Shown: positions 33,770-42,562 of the stretch, in pieces
How positions within the stretch are numbered: position 1 is the first letter of the stretch
How the letters are laid out: each line of letters begins with the position of its first letter
DNA from: Mesorhizobium sp.
GTDB lineage: Bacteria; Pseudomonadota; Alphaproteobacteria; Rhizobiales; Rhizobiaceae
Direction of reading: 5' to 3'
Length of the DNA: 64,000 nucleotides
Assembly (NCBI GenBank): GCA_004020315.1
Contig: SAQG01000002.1
Coordinates: forward strand, 62,001-126,000
The notes under the pieces: generated by a model
What the model was told of the DNA's origin: nothing
The model's input: only the letters and a program-made list of their open reading frames with translations
Database searches by the model: none
Program-made: the position numbers and the translations under genes

Positions 33770-35347
33770 ATGACCGCCGCCCTTCATCCCGCCGAACCGG
33801 CATTGGCAAACGACCGCGCTCGTCGCGGCGGCCGCGCGGGAAAGCGCGCCGGCGGATCGGCGGCGTTCGAGCAGCCGCCTTTCCGTCAGCTGAAAATCCC
33901 GCTGACGCCGACGAAGCTGGTCTCCGACGACGAGCTGGAATCGATCCATCTCGCCTCGCTGCGCGTGCTGCGGGAAATCGGCGTCGACGTGCTGCACGAC
34001 GAGGCGAGGCGCATCATGAAGGCGCATGGCGCGGATGTCCGCGACGGCAGCGAGCGGGTGCGCTTCGACAGCGACATGATCCTCGAGCTGGTTTCGCACT
34101 GCCCGTCGGAATTTACCATCCATGCCCGCAATCCGGCGCATAATGTGCGCTTCGGCGGCGACAATCTGATCATCTCGATGATGGCGTCGGCGCCCAATTG
34201 TTCCGACCTCGACCGTGGACGCCGGCCGGGCAACCAGCAGGACTACCGCAACTTCCTCAAGCTCGCGCAGATGCACAACATCCTGAACTGCACGGGCGGC
34301 TATCCGGTCGAGCCGATAGATATCCATCCGTCCGTCCGGCACCTCGAATGCATCCGCGATTTGAGCGTGCTCACCGACAAGGTGTTCCACATCTATTCGC
34401 TCGGCAAGGAGCGCAATGTCGACGGCATCGAGATCACCAGGATCGCGCGCGGCATCAGCGACGAACAGCTTCTCGAAGAGCCGTCGGTGTTCACCATCAT
34501 CAACACCAATTCGCCGCTCAAGCTCGATGTGCCGATGATGGAAGGCATCATCCAGATGTCGAGCAAGGGCCAGGTCGTTGTCGTGACGCCGTTCACCCTG
34601 TCGGGCGCCATGGCGCCGGTGACCATCGCCGGCGCGCTGGTGCAGCAGAATGCCGAAGCACTGTCCGGTATTGCCTTCGCACAAATGGTGCGCAAGGGCG
34701 CGCCGGTCGGCTATGGCGGCTTCACCTCCAATGTCGACATGAAGTCCGGCGCGCCGGCCTTCGGCACGCCGGAATACATGAAGGCACAATTGGTCGGCGG
34801 CCAGCTCGCCCGCCGCTACAACATCCCCTACCGCACTTCCAACACCTGCGCCGCCAACACGGTCGACGCACAGGCCGCCTATGAAAGCGTGTTCTCGCTG
34901 TGGGGCGCTATCCAGGGCGGCGGCAATCTGATGATGCATGCGGCCGGCTGGCTGGAAGGCGGCCTGCGCTGCTCCTACGAGAAGACCATTCTGGACATCG
35001 ATCTGCTGCAGATGGTGGCCGAGTTCCTGACCCCGCTTGACCTTTCCGAGGAAGCGCTCGGCTTCGATGCTATCCAGTCCGTCGGCCCTGGCGGCCATTT
35101 CTTCGGCACCCAGCATACCCAGGACCGCTACAAGACCGCCTTCTATTCGCCTATCATCTCCGACTGGCGCAATTTCGAGACCTGGGCGGAAGCCGGGTCG
35201 CCGACAGCTATCGAAAAAGCCAACCGGGTCTGGAAGGAGCGGCTGGCCTCCTATGAAGAGCCTTACATGGACCCGGCAATCCGCGAGGAGCTCAACGCCT
35301 TCGTCGACAAACGCCGGTCCGAAGGCGGCGCACCGACCGATTTTTGA
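33770..35347 (+). CDS. MttB-family (trimethylamine/quaternary amine) methyltransferase, copy 1
   Basis: Protein of 525 residues in the trimethylamine methyltransferase (MttB) superfamily, which moves a methyl group from an amine to a cognate corrinoid protein. The frame has no internal UAG, so this is a non-pyrrolysine member like glycine betaine methyltransferase MtgB rather than true MttB. Conserved family blocks are visible (VLREIGVDVLHDEARRIM, TNSPLKLDVPM, SNTCAANTVDAQAAYES, HAAGWLEGGLRCSYEK). The start at 33770 follows GAGGAC; the frame is open from 33611. Downstream, after a DUF559 gene, lies a dimethylglycine/sarcosine dehydrogenase-like gene, suggesting glycine betaine or a related amine as substrate, by inference. 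Confidence 0.85.
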   Translation: MTAALHPAEPALANDRARRGGRAGKRAGGSAAFEQPPFRQLKIPLTPTKLVSDDELESIHLASLRVLREIGVDVLHDEARRIMKAHGADVRDGSERVRFDSDMILELVSHCPSEFTIHARNPAHNVRFGGDNLIISMMASAPNCSDLDRGRRPGNQQDYRNFLKLAQMHNILNCTGGYPVEPIDIHPSVRHLECIRDLSVLTDKVFHIYSLGKERNVDGIEITRIARGISDEQLLEEPSVFTIINTNSPLKLDVPMMEGIIQMSSKGQVVVVTPFTLSGAMAPVTIAGALVQQNAEALSGIAFAQMVRKGAPVGYGGFTSNVDMKSGAPAFGTPEYMKAQLVGGQLARRYNIPYRTSNTCAANTVDAQAAYESVFSLWGAIQGGGNLMMHAAGWLEGGLRCSYEKTILDIDLLQMVAEFLTPLDLSEEALGFDAIQSVGPGGHFFGTQHTQDRYKTAFYSPIISDWRNFETWAEAGSPTAIEKANRVWKERLASYEEPYMDPAIREELNAFVDKRRSEGGAPTDF

Positions 35348-35376
35348 TCATCTGTATTGGCTTGATGAACAGTCGA

Positions 35377-35518
35377 CCCCCACTCCGTCGAGCTTCGCTC
35401 GACACCTCTCCCCCGATCGACGGGGTAGAGGAAAGGCGTGAGATTATTCCAGCCGGCGCCCTTCCTCTCCCTCCGGAGGGGGGAGAGGTGGCGCTGCGAA
35501 GCAGCGGCGGAGTGGGGG
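35377..35518 (+). repeat. large palindromic intergenic element
   Basis: The left arm CCCCCACTCCGTCGAGCTTC (35377-35396) continues to ACACCTCTCCCCC at 35414. The right arm (35478-35518) starts GGGGGGAGAGGTGGCGCTGC and ends GGCGGAGTGGGGG, so the arms are inverted copies with some mismatches around a 63-bp centre. From memory this is a very common Mesorhizobium intergenic repeat, often found beside DUF559 genes, as it is here. Confidence 0.85.
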
Positions 35519-35973
35519 AAGCCGTTCCTGAAACGCGCAGTCGCCGCAAAACAGGTACAACCCGGCGAGCACGAAAACTCAGGCAAGCAGGCAATCAAGC
35601 CGAAGCACTGCTTTGGCTTGAACTAAAGGCGCGCAAGCTTGGCGGCTATCGCTTTACGCGTCAGTTTTCCATCGGCCCCTTTTTTGCAGACTTCGCTTGC
35701 CGCGAAAATCGGCTTGTCGTTGAAGTCGATGGACACCAACACGCCGGCAGTTCACATGACCGCCGCCGCGACGACTTCAAGCGCGCTCAAGGCTATTCGA
35801 TTCTGCGTCTTTGGAACCATGACGTTCTGAAATTCCGTACGTCCGTCTGTGAAACCATCCTTGCCGCGCTTGATGGCAGGCTGGCCGAAAACATCGCTGT
35901 ATCCGATCTCCACTTTGTTTTCACGCCCCGCTCACCCGATTCAATCTCTTCAAAAACGGAACTATCTCCATGA
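35512..35973 (+). CDS. DUF559 endonuclease-like protein
   Basis: Protein of about 153 residues ending in a DUF559 domain, a restriction endonuclease-like (PD-(D/E)xK) fold related to very-short-patch repair nucleases. Typical sequence is present: LELKARKLGGYRFTRQFSIG, then DFACRENRLVVEVDGHQH with the acidic EVDG site, and YSILRLWNHDVL. The true start is uncertain. A GTG at 35512 lies in the right arm of the palindromic element, and the frame is open back to 35344. The stop codon overlaps the next gene's ATG (ATGA). The gene appears to have arrived with the repeat and now sits between two C1-metabolism genes. Confidence 0.75.
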   Translation: MGEAVPETRSRRKTGTTRRARKLRQAGNQAEALLWLELKARKLGGYRFTRQFSIGPFFADFACRENRLVVEVDGHQHAGSSHDRRRDDFKRAQGYSILRLWNHDVLKFRTSVCETILAALDGRLAENIAVSDLHFVFTPRSPDSISSKTELSP

Positions 35974-38543
35974 AATCTCATGCAAAAGCGGTTGTCATCG
36001 GCGGCGGTGTGGTCGGCTGCTCGGTGCTCTACCATCTGGCCAAAGCCGGCTGGACCGACATCATGCTGATCGAGCGTTCGGAGCTCACCTCGGGCTCGTC
36101 TTGGCATGCGGCGGGCGGCTTCCATACGCTGAATGGCGATCCCAACGTCGCCAAGCTGCAGGCCTATACGGTGCAGCTCTACAAGGAGATCGAGGAGCTT
36201 TCCGGCCAGTCCTGTTCACTGCACCTGACCGGTGGCGTGATGATGGCCGACACGCTGGAGCGCATGGATTTCCTGCGCCTTGCCCACGCCAAGGGCCGTT
36301 ATCTCGGCATGGACACCGAGCTGATCACGCCGTCAGAGGCCAAGGCGATGTTCCCGCTGATGGACGAGACGAATTTCGTCGGCGCCATGTGGGATCCGGT
36401 CGAGGGCCATCTCGACCCTTCCGGCACCACACACGCCTATGCCAAGGCCGCCAGGAAGCTCGGCGCCGAGATCGTGCTGCGCAACCGGGTCGTCGAACTG
36501 ACGCAGGAGGTCGACGGCACCTGGAACGTCGTTACCGAGCAAGGCACGGTCAAGGCCGAGCATGTCGTCAACTGCGGCGGCCTGTGGGCGCGCGAGATCG
36601 GCCGCATGGTCGGTGTCGAGCTGCCGGTGCTGGCCATGGAACACATGTACCTTTTGACCGAGCCGATGCCGGAGGTCGAGGAATTCAACAAGTCGACCGG
36701 CCGCGAGATGATCGGCGTGCTCGACTTCAAAGGCGAGATCTACACCCGCCAGGAGCGCAACGGCATCCTGCTCGGCACCTATGAAAAAGCCTGCAAGCCG
36801 TGGTCTCCGGTCAACACGCCGTGGGATTTCGGCCACGAGCTGCTGCAGCCCGACATCGACCGCATCGCACCGTCGCTCGAAATCGGCTTCAAGCATTTTC
36901 CCGGCATCGAGAGGGCCGGCATCAAGCAGATCATCAACGGTCCCTTCACCTTCGCGCTCGACGGCAACCCGCTCGTCGGCCCGGTGCAGGGCCTGACCAA
37001 TTTCTGGTGCGCCTGCGCCGTCATGGCCGGCTTCAGCCAGGGTGGCGGCGTCGGGCTGGCATTGTCGAACTGGATGGTCCATGGCGACCCAGGCTTCGAC
37101 GTCTGGGGCATGGACGTGGCGCGCTTCGGCGAATGGGCGACGCTGCGCTATACCAACGCCAAGGTGCGCGAAAACTATTCGCGCCGCTTTTCCATCCGCT
37201 TCCCCAACGAGGAACTGCCGGCCGCGCGCCCGGCGCAGACGACGCCGCTCTACGACACCATGCTGGCCAACAATGCCGTCATGGGCGACTCATGGGGCCT
37301 CGAAACCCCGCTCTGGTTCGCACCGAAAGGCATGGAGCCGAAGGATATCGTTTCCTTCCATCGCTCCAACGATTTCGGGCCGATCGGCGAGGAAGTGCGT
37401 GCGACCCGCGAGAAGGTCGGCGTCACCGAGATCGCCAACTTCGCCAAATATGAAGTCTCCGGGCCGGGATCGGAAGATTTCCTCAACCGGCTGATGACCA
37501 ACCGCATGCCGAAGACCGGCCGCATTGTACTGACCCCGATGCTGAACGAGTTCGGCAGGCTCATCGGCGATTTCACCATCGCCAAGGCGGGCGAACAGCG
37601 CTTCATGATCTGGAGCTCGTCGGCGGCGCAGAAGTATCATATGCGCTGGTTCGAGAAGCACCTGCCGAAGGATGGTAGCGTGCGCATTCACCGCTTCGAC
37701 CAGACGCTGGTCGGCTTGTCGATCTCCGGGCCGAAATCACGCGACCTGCTGCAGAAGCTGGTCGATGTCGACATCTCGACCAAGGCTTTCCGCTTCATGG
37801 ATTTCCGCGAGATGGCGGTCGGTGGCGCGCCCTGCATGGTCAATCGCATCACCTATACCGGCGACCTCGGTTACGAGATCTGGATGGCGCCGGCCTACCA
37901 GCGTCTGGTCTACAAGGCGATCAAGGATGCCGGCGAAGAGTTTGGTCTTATCGATTTCGGCATGCGCGCCTTGCTCTCGATGCGGCTGGAAAAGAATTTT
38001 CCAACCTGGTTCCGCGAACTGCGCCCGATCTACGGACCGTTCGAAGGGGCGATGGACCGCTTCGTCAAGCTGGAGAAGAACGACTTCATCGGACGGGAAG
38101 CAGCGGCCGGGGAGCAGGCAGAGGGGCCAAAACTGCGCCGGGTCTCCTTCATCGTCGATGCCGCGGATGCCGACGTTATGGGCGACGAACCGATCTGGGC
38201 CAAGGTCGGCGGCAAGGACTACGGCACAGTGGAAAAGCCGCACGGCTATGGCGCGCCGCGTTTCGATACGGACGGCAAGGAAGTGCGCGGCTCCAGGGCC
38301 GCGGAAGGCGCTTCGGCCGTGCGCGGCATCGTCGACGGTGACTGGCGCGTGGTCGGCTGGGTCACCTCCGGCGGCTACGCCCATTACGTCCAGAAATCGA
38401 TGGCGCAAGGCTATGTGCCAGCGGCCTTGGCCGGGGACGAGAGCGCCGGACTGTTCGAGATCGAAATCCTCGGAAGCCGGCGCCCGGCCCGCATCAATGT
38501 CGAGCCGCCTTTCGACCCGAGCGGCGAGAGGATGCGGACCTAG
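35970..38543 (+). CDS. dimethylglycine/sarcosine dehydrogenase-like flavoprotein with GcvT domain
   Basis: Protein of 857 residues built from an N-terminal FAD-dependent amine oxidase domain and a C-terminal folate-binding GcvT/aminomethyltransferase domain. The dinucleotide motif VVIGGGVVGCS is at 8-18, and H46 in SGSSWHAAGG corresponds to the histidine that binds FAD covalently in dimethylglycine and sarcosine dehydrogenases. The C-terminal half carries GcvT-like sequence (GDLGYEIWMAP and MRLEKNFPTWF). Expected reaction: oxidative N-demethylation, with the one-carbon unit passed to tetrahydrofolate. It overlaps the DUF559 stop by four bases and follows an MttB-family gene, so methylated glycine is a sensible substrate class. 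Confidence 0.88.
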   Translation: MKSHAKAVVIGGGVVGCSVLYHLAKAGWTDIMLIERSELTSGSSWHAAGGFHTLNGDPNVAKLQAYTVQLYKEIEELSGQSCSLHLTGGVMMADTLERMDFLRLAHAKGRYLGMDTELITPSEAKAMFPLMDETNFVGAMWDPVEGHLDPSGTTHAYAKAARKLGAEIVLRNRVVELTQEVDGTWNVVTEQGTVKAEHVVNCGGLWAREIGRMVGVELPVLAMEHMYLLTEPMPEVEEFNKSTGREMIGVLDFKGEIYTRQERNGILLGTYEKACKPWSPVNTPWDFGHELLQPDIDRIAPSLEIGFKHFPGIERAGIKQIINGPFTFALDGNPLVGPVQGLTNFWCACAVMAGFSQGGGVGLALSNWMVHGDPGFDVWGMDVARFGEWATLRYTNAKVRENYSRRFSIRFPNEELPAARPAQTTPLYDTMLANNAVMGDSWGLETPLWFAPKGMEPKDIVSFHRSNDFGPIGEEVRATREKVGVTEIANFAKYEVSGPGSEDFLNRLMTNRMPKTGRIVLTPMLNEFGRLIGDFTIAKAGEQRFMIWSSSAAQKYHMRWFEKHLPKDGSVRIHRFDQTLVGLSISGPKSRDLLQKLVDVDISTKAFRFMDFREMAVGGAPCMVNRITYTGDLGYEIWMAPAYQRLVYKAIKDAGEEFGLIDFGMRALLSMRLEKNFPTWFRELRPIYGPFEGAMDRFVKLEKNDFIGREAAAGEQAEGPKLRRVSFIVDAADADVMGDEPIWAKVGGKDYGTVEKPHGYGAPRFDTDGKEVRGSRAAEGASAVRGIVDGDWRVVGWVTSGGYAHYVQKSMAQGYVPAALAGDESAGLFEIEILGSRRPARINVEPPFDPSGERMRT

Positions 38544-38633
38544 AGCACCGGACCCAAAAGCCAGCCCTCGCGCCCTGACACTAGGTGGGACCGATTTGGG
38601 GGAAATCAAATGCTCAAACAAAAGATAGAGCGG
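38542..38633 (+). repeat. palindromic intergenic repeat (RIME-like)
   Basis: The sequence starts AGAGCACCGGACCCAAAAG and ends GATTTGGGGGAAATCAAATG followed by CTCAAACAAAAGATAGAGCGG. GAGCA/TGCTC and CCCAAA/TTTGGG form nested inverted arms. It has the same layout as the copies at 18052 and 44711 and begins inside the stop codon of the flavoprotein gene. Confidence 0.65.
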
Positions 38634-38694
38634 CGGTGCGATTCGACTTGCCCGCCGTTCCGGCAGCGATCAGGGCTGCCACATTGTGCGGGGC

Positions 38695-40326
38695 ATGATC
38701 TTCATGCTAGCGGAGCCGGCGGCAACTGGCACGGGCGATGAGAACTCGTTGAAGTATTCGATGAAATGGGACGAATGGCTTACCGAGAGCAGGATCGGCC
38801 CCTTCCCGGCGGCGATCGTCATGGTCGCCGCTTATTTGGCCTTGCAAACCGCCATCTTGTCCGTGCTGGCCACTTGGGCAGGAACTGGCGTCGGCGTCGA
38901 TGACGCGGAGCAACTGATTTATCTTCCATATCTTTGGGCTGGATATGGCGGCTCGCAACCGCCTCTCTACACATGGATCAACTGGCTGGCCGCGCAAATT
39001 TTCGGCACCAATATTTTCACGCTGAAGCTCGTCAAATATTCCGTGCTGTTCCTCGCCGCCTGCAGCGTGTTCGCCGCCATGCGGCGGTTCGGCTACACGA
39101 AAGCGACGGCAGCGGCGGCCATGCTCGGACTGTTCACAATCCCGCAAATCGCCTGGGAATCGCAGCGGGCCCTGTCGCATTCGGTCGCCGTTGTCGGCTT
39201 CTGCGCGCTGCTCCTGCTCGCGATGGCTTATCTGATAGAGCGGCGAAGCGTGATCGCCTATGCGGCGTTTGGTTTGGCAACGGCTGCGGCAATTCTTGCC
39301 AAATACAACGACGTATTCCTGGTCGTAGCCCTTGTTGCGGCCGTTCTATCGCTGCGCGAGTTGCGCGGCGCGATCCTCGATCCGAAATTCGCAATCAGCG
39401 TTGCCGTCGCGATATTGGTGCTGGCGCCAACCACATATTGGAGCCTCATGCATCCTGCCGATTTGCTGGCGAGAGGCGAGAAGTTTGGAATAGGCTCGCA
39501 GCAGGGGCGCATGACGGCCGCGGCCACCGGCGCCGCCAAGTTTATCATGGGGACCTTCAATTTCGCTGTCTTGCCGGTGCTCGTTTCCGCGCTGGCTTTG
39601 GCACTGGCCGGGTTCCGTTTCTCCGAGCGTCCCCCCAAGGCTCCGTCCAGGGAAGTTCTCTTGTGGCGTACCTTGGCGCTCGGCTTGGCCATGCTGGCGA
39701 TACTTGTGCTGGCCACCGGCGTGACCGAGGTCAAGGCCCGTTGGCTGGTGCCGATCCTGGTCATCTTACCACTGGCGATGGCCGCCTATATGGAGCGGCT
39801 CTCACCACGCGGCAGGGACGCCCAGCTCCTGGTGATCGCGGCTGGAGCGATCATCGCCGTTCTGCTCGCGCCCGCCACTTGGTACTTCCAGATAAACGGG
39901 ACCAGTGGTCTCTCGCGGATGATCCGGGTGGATTACCCGGCCCTGTATCGCCAACTGACTGCCGACGGGCCGGTGAAAACCGCAATATCCGACGGTGCAT
40001 GGGTCGGAAATCTGCGGCTGATCGACGAAAAATTGGTCGCGCTTAACCAGGAAGTGCCGAATTTCGACAGGCTGGTGCAAGAGCCGGCCGTAGTCGTCTG
40101 GCTCGACCGCGACGATCCGCGGCCGGTCATTTTGGAGCAGCTCAAAAAAGCCGGCTATGAGCCGGACGGCCAACCAAGACAAATCATGGTTCCGCTATTG
40201 CCCAGCACCGACAAGTCTGCCCGGTCCGGCGCGTATATAAGATTGAAGAGAATGGCTGCGGAAAAAGCCACAGCGCCCGAGGAAGGCGTTAGCAAAGGAG
40301 CCGAGGGTGGACAGGAACCCGACTGA
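38695..40326 (+). CDS. glycosyltransferase family 39 (PMT/ArnT-like) membrane protein
   Basis: Integral membrane protein of about 543 residues with a dozen hydrophobic segments, in the dolichyl-phosphate-mannose mannosyltransferase-like group (GT39/GT83). Near the N terminus it has VDDAEQLIYLPYLWAGYGGSQ followed by PPLYTW, the acidic first-loop motif typical of these enzymes. They transfer sugars from polyprenyl-phosphate carriers outside the inner membrane, for example to lipid A or proteins; the acceptor here is unknown. The start is uncertain (ATG at 38695 or 38704, or GTG at 38686), since none has a good ribosome site. The end overlaps the next gene by 20 bp. It is an unexpected member of a C1-related gene group. 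Confidence 0.8.
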   Translation: MIFMLAEPAATGTGDENSLKYSMKWDEWLTESRIGPFPAAIVMVAAYLALQTAILSVLATWAGTGVGVDDAEQLIYLPYLWAGYGGSQPPLYTWINWLAAQIFGTNIFTLKLVKYSVLFLAACSVFAAMRRFGYTKATAAAAMLGLFTIPQIAWESQRALSHSVAVVGFCALLLLAMAYLIERRSVIAYAAFGLATAAAILAKYNDVFLVVALVAAVLSLRELRGAILDPKFAISVAVAILVLAPTTYWSLMHPADLLARGEKFGIGSQQGRMTAAATGAAKFIMGTFNFAVLPVLVSALALALAGFRFSERPPKAPSREVLLWRTLALGLAMLAILVLATGVTEVKARWLVPILVILPLAMAAYMERLSPRGRDAQLLVIAAGAIIAVLLAPATWYFQINGTSGLSRMIRVDYPALYRQLTADGPVKTAISDGAWVGNLRLIDEKLVALNQEVPNFDRLVQEPAVVVWLDRDDPRPVILEQLKKAGYEPDGQPRQIMVPLLPSTDKSARSGAYIRLKRMAAEKATAPEEGVSKGAEGGQEPD

Positions 40327-41671
40327 TCGGCCTCCTCGCCACCGCAAGATCATGCCGTTCGAGCCGGGCGAAGCGGGCTCCATCGATGCGTTGCGCCTGA
40401 AGTCGCGGCGGAAGGCCGCTGAACTCAACCAGCATGTGCTTGGCTACGGCGCATTGACGGAAGCCGAGTGGCAGGCCGCCGGCATTGCTGCCCCCAACCT
40501 GCCGGCCATGCGCCAGTACCGGCTCGACCGCATCCGCGCCGAGCTGAAGCGCCGCGACTATGCGGGAGCCCTGCTCTACGATCCGATCAACATCCGCTAT
40601 GCGACCGACTCGACCAATATGCAGCTCTGGGTCGCGCACAATCCGACAAGGCATTGTTTCGTTGCCACCGAAGGCCCCGTGGTGCTGTTCGACTATTTTT
40701 CCTGCGAGCACCTTTCTGACCACTCCGGCGTCGTCGACGAGGTGCGGCCGGCAGTATCGTGGATGTATCTCTACAGCGGCGAACTGATCGAGCAAAAAGT
40801 CCGACGCTGGGCGGCCGGCATCGCCGATCTGGTGAGGGAGCATGGCGGCGGTATCAACCGCATCGCCGTCGATCACATCAATCCCGAGGGCGTCGAAGAG
40901 CTCGCCCGCCTGGGCATCTCGATCGGCAATGGCGAAGCGCTGATGGAAAATGCACGTCTGATCAAATCGCCCGACGAAATCCTGGCCATGCGCCGGTCGA
41001 TCGTCGCTTGCGAGGCGGCGATGGGCGAGATGGAAGCAGCATTGAGGCCAGGCATTTCCGAAAACGAATTGTGGGCCGAACTCCACCGCGGCAACATCGC
41101 GCGTGGCGGCGAATGGGTCGAAACCCGGCTCTTGACGTCAGGCCCGCGCACCAATCCCTGGTTCCAGGAATGCTCGTCGCGAACGATCGAAGCCGGCGAT
41201 CTCGTCGCTTTCGATACCGATCTGATCGGCCCTTACGGCTTCTGCGCCGACCTGTCGCGCACCTGGCTCTGCGGCGACACCGAGCCGTCCAACGAGCAAC
41301 GCGACCTGTTTCGCATCGCCGCCGACCAGATCGCCCACAACACCGGTCTGATGCAGCCGGGCATGTCCTTCCGCGACCTCGTCGAACGCTCGGCGGTGCC
41401 GCCCGGAGACTGTTTCCCGACGCGCTACGGTGTGCTTTATCACGGCGTCGGTCTGGCCGACGAATACCCGACGCTGCCGCATGCGATCGACTGGACCGAA
41501 GACACGCCCGACGGCGTGCTTGTGTCAGGCATGGTACTTTGCGTCGAGAGCTATATCGGCCGGCTTGGCGGACGCGAGGGCGTCAAGATCGAGGAGCAGA
41601 TCCTGATCACCGAAACCGGCAATGAGCAGCTTTCGACGTATCCGCTCGACGAGCGGCTGCTCGGCGGCTGA
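40307..41671 (+). CDS. M24-fold enzyme, DddP-like (candidate DMSP lyase)
   Basis: Creatinase/aminopeptidase P-fold metalloenzyme of 454 residues. Metal ligands are D303, D305, D315, H379, E414 and E429, and D385 lies in HGVGLAD. These sit at an almost constant offset of eight from the residues I remember for the DMSP lyase DddP of Ruegeria (D295, D297, D307, H371, E406, E421, catalytic D377). The substrate-side block IRYATDSTNMQLW is also DddP-like rather than prolidase-like. DddP cleaves dimethylsulfoniopropionate to dimethyl sulfide and acrylate. The GTG start has AAAGGAG six bases upstream; ATG 40352 is the alternative. Creatinase-like hydrolysis of another methylated amine remains possible. 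Confidence 0.72.
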   Translation: MDRNPTDRPPRHRKIMPFEPGEAGSIDALRLKSRRKAAELNQHVLGYGALTEAEWQAAGIAAPNLPAMRQYRLDRIRAELKRRDYAGALLYDPINIRYATDSTNMQLWVAHNPTRHCFVATEGPVVLFDYFSCEHLSDHSGVVDEVRPAVSWMYLYSGELIEQKVRRWAAGIADLVREHGGGINRIAVDHINPEGVEELARLGISIGNGEALMENARLIKSPDEILAMRRSIVACEAAMGEMEAALRPGISENELWAELHRGNIARGGEWVETRLLTSGPRTNPWFQECSSRTIEAGDLVAFDTDLIGPYGFCADLSRTWLCGDTEPSNEQRDLFRIAADQIAHNTGLMQPGMSFRDLVERSAVPPGDCFPTRYGVLYHGVGLADEYPTLPHAIDWTEDTPDGVLVSGMVLCVESYIGRLGGREGVKIEEQILITETGNEQLSTYPLDERLLGG

Positions 41672-41677
41672 TTGTTT

Positions 41678-42478
41678 TTAAGCGAGCGCCGCGACAGCCT
41701 CGCGCAATGCCACCACGATTTGCTCCGGTGTGGTTCTGGCGGTGATGAACGGCAGGCCCTTGCGCCGCCTTGTCCAACCGACGACCGCCACCGCTTCCGC
41801 CGCAGGCTCGAAGCGCCGCGCCAGCGTCCAGCTCTGGCAGTCGATGGCCGCGACATCGGCCTTGCCCTCGGCAATGGCGACGATCGAGGCCCGGTGGCCT
41901 CCGCTTTCACTGCGCTCTGAGAAGATGTCCAGGCTTTCGCCCAGCGCCTCCAGGTCACGCGTCAGCGCGATGATGCCCGACATGGAATCGAGGCTGTTGA
42001 AGGTAAAGTGCTTGCCACGCAGGATATCGAGCGGGATGAGAGGGCTGCCGTCGGCCGGTGAGCCAACCAATGGCGCTTCACCTGCCCGCATCACGAGCGC
42101 GCTCGAATAGAATTCACCCTGCCCGCCCTCGAATGCGTCGTAACGCGGCTTGCCGATCAGTTGAACATGTTTCGCCAGCCCGAGTTCCATCGGTCCCCAG
42201 CAGGTCTGCGCGAACAGCAGCGCCGGATGCAGCCAAAGCCCGTAAAAATCCAGTTCGTCCGGCGGCAATGTTGCCGGATCGGGCGCAATCACCTTTCCAG
42301 CGGCATCGCGGATACCGCCTGGCACTGGCGGCAGGTCGCCATTGAGGCGGGCGATGGTCTCCGGCGCGTCGATGCCTTTTTGCCGAAAAGCGTCGCGCAG
42401 CCGCGCCCATTGGGCATCGACCTCGTCCCGCATTTCCGGCCAGTCATACATCGGCAAGGCGGCAACGAAATCGCTCAT
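41678..42478 (-). CDS. PhnD/SsuA-type substrate-binding-like protein
   Basis: Protein of 266 residues resembling periplasmic binding proteins of the phosphonate/phosphite (PhnD) type. The central part contains FEGGQGEFYSSALVMRAGE, LRGKHFTFNSLDSMSGI and GKADVAAIDCQSW, which are characteristic. It has no obvious signal peptide (start MSDFVAALPMYDW) and no transporter genes nearby, so it may act as a cytoplasmic binding or sensing protein. It is convergent with the DddP-like gene, only six bases from its stop. The ligand is unknown. Confidence 0.75.
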   Translation of the reverse strand: MSDFVAALPMYDWPEMRDEVDAQWARLRDAFRQKGIDAPETIARLNGDLPPVPGGIRDAAGKVIAPDPATLPPDELDFYGLWLHPALLFAQTCWGPMELGLAKHVQLIGKPRYDAFEGGQGEFYSSALVMRAGEAPLVGSPADGSPLIPLDILRGKHFTFNSLDSMSGIIALTRDLEALGESLDIFSERSESGGHRASIVAIAEGKADVAAIDCQSWTLARRFEPAAEAVAVVGWTRRRKGLPFITARTTPEQIVVALREAVAALA

Positions 42479-42562
42479 GCCGGGATTTGATCGTTACGTT
42501 GAGAAACTGACGAGACCATTGACGCGCACCTGGGGCATCGCCCTCGGCGATGCCGCAAAAAT

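Noticed and set aside
33770..35347. Pyrrolysine-containing MttB
   Set aside because: Neither MttB-family gene has an in-frame UAG and no pyl genes are present, so these are non-pyrrolysine members.
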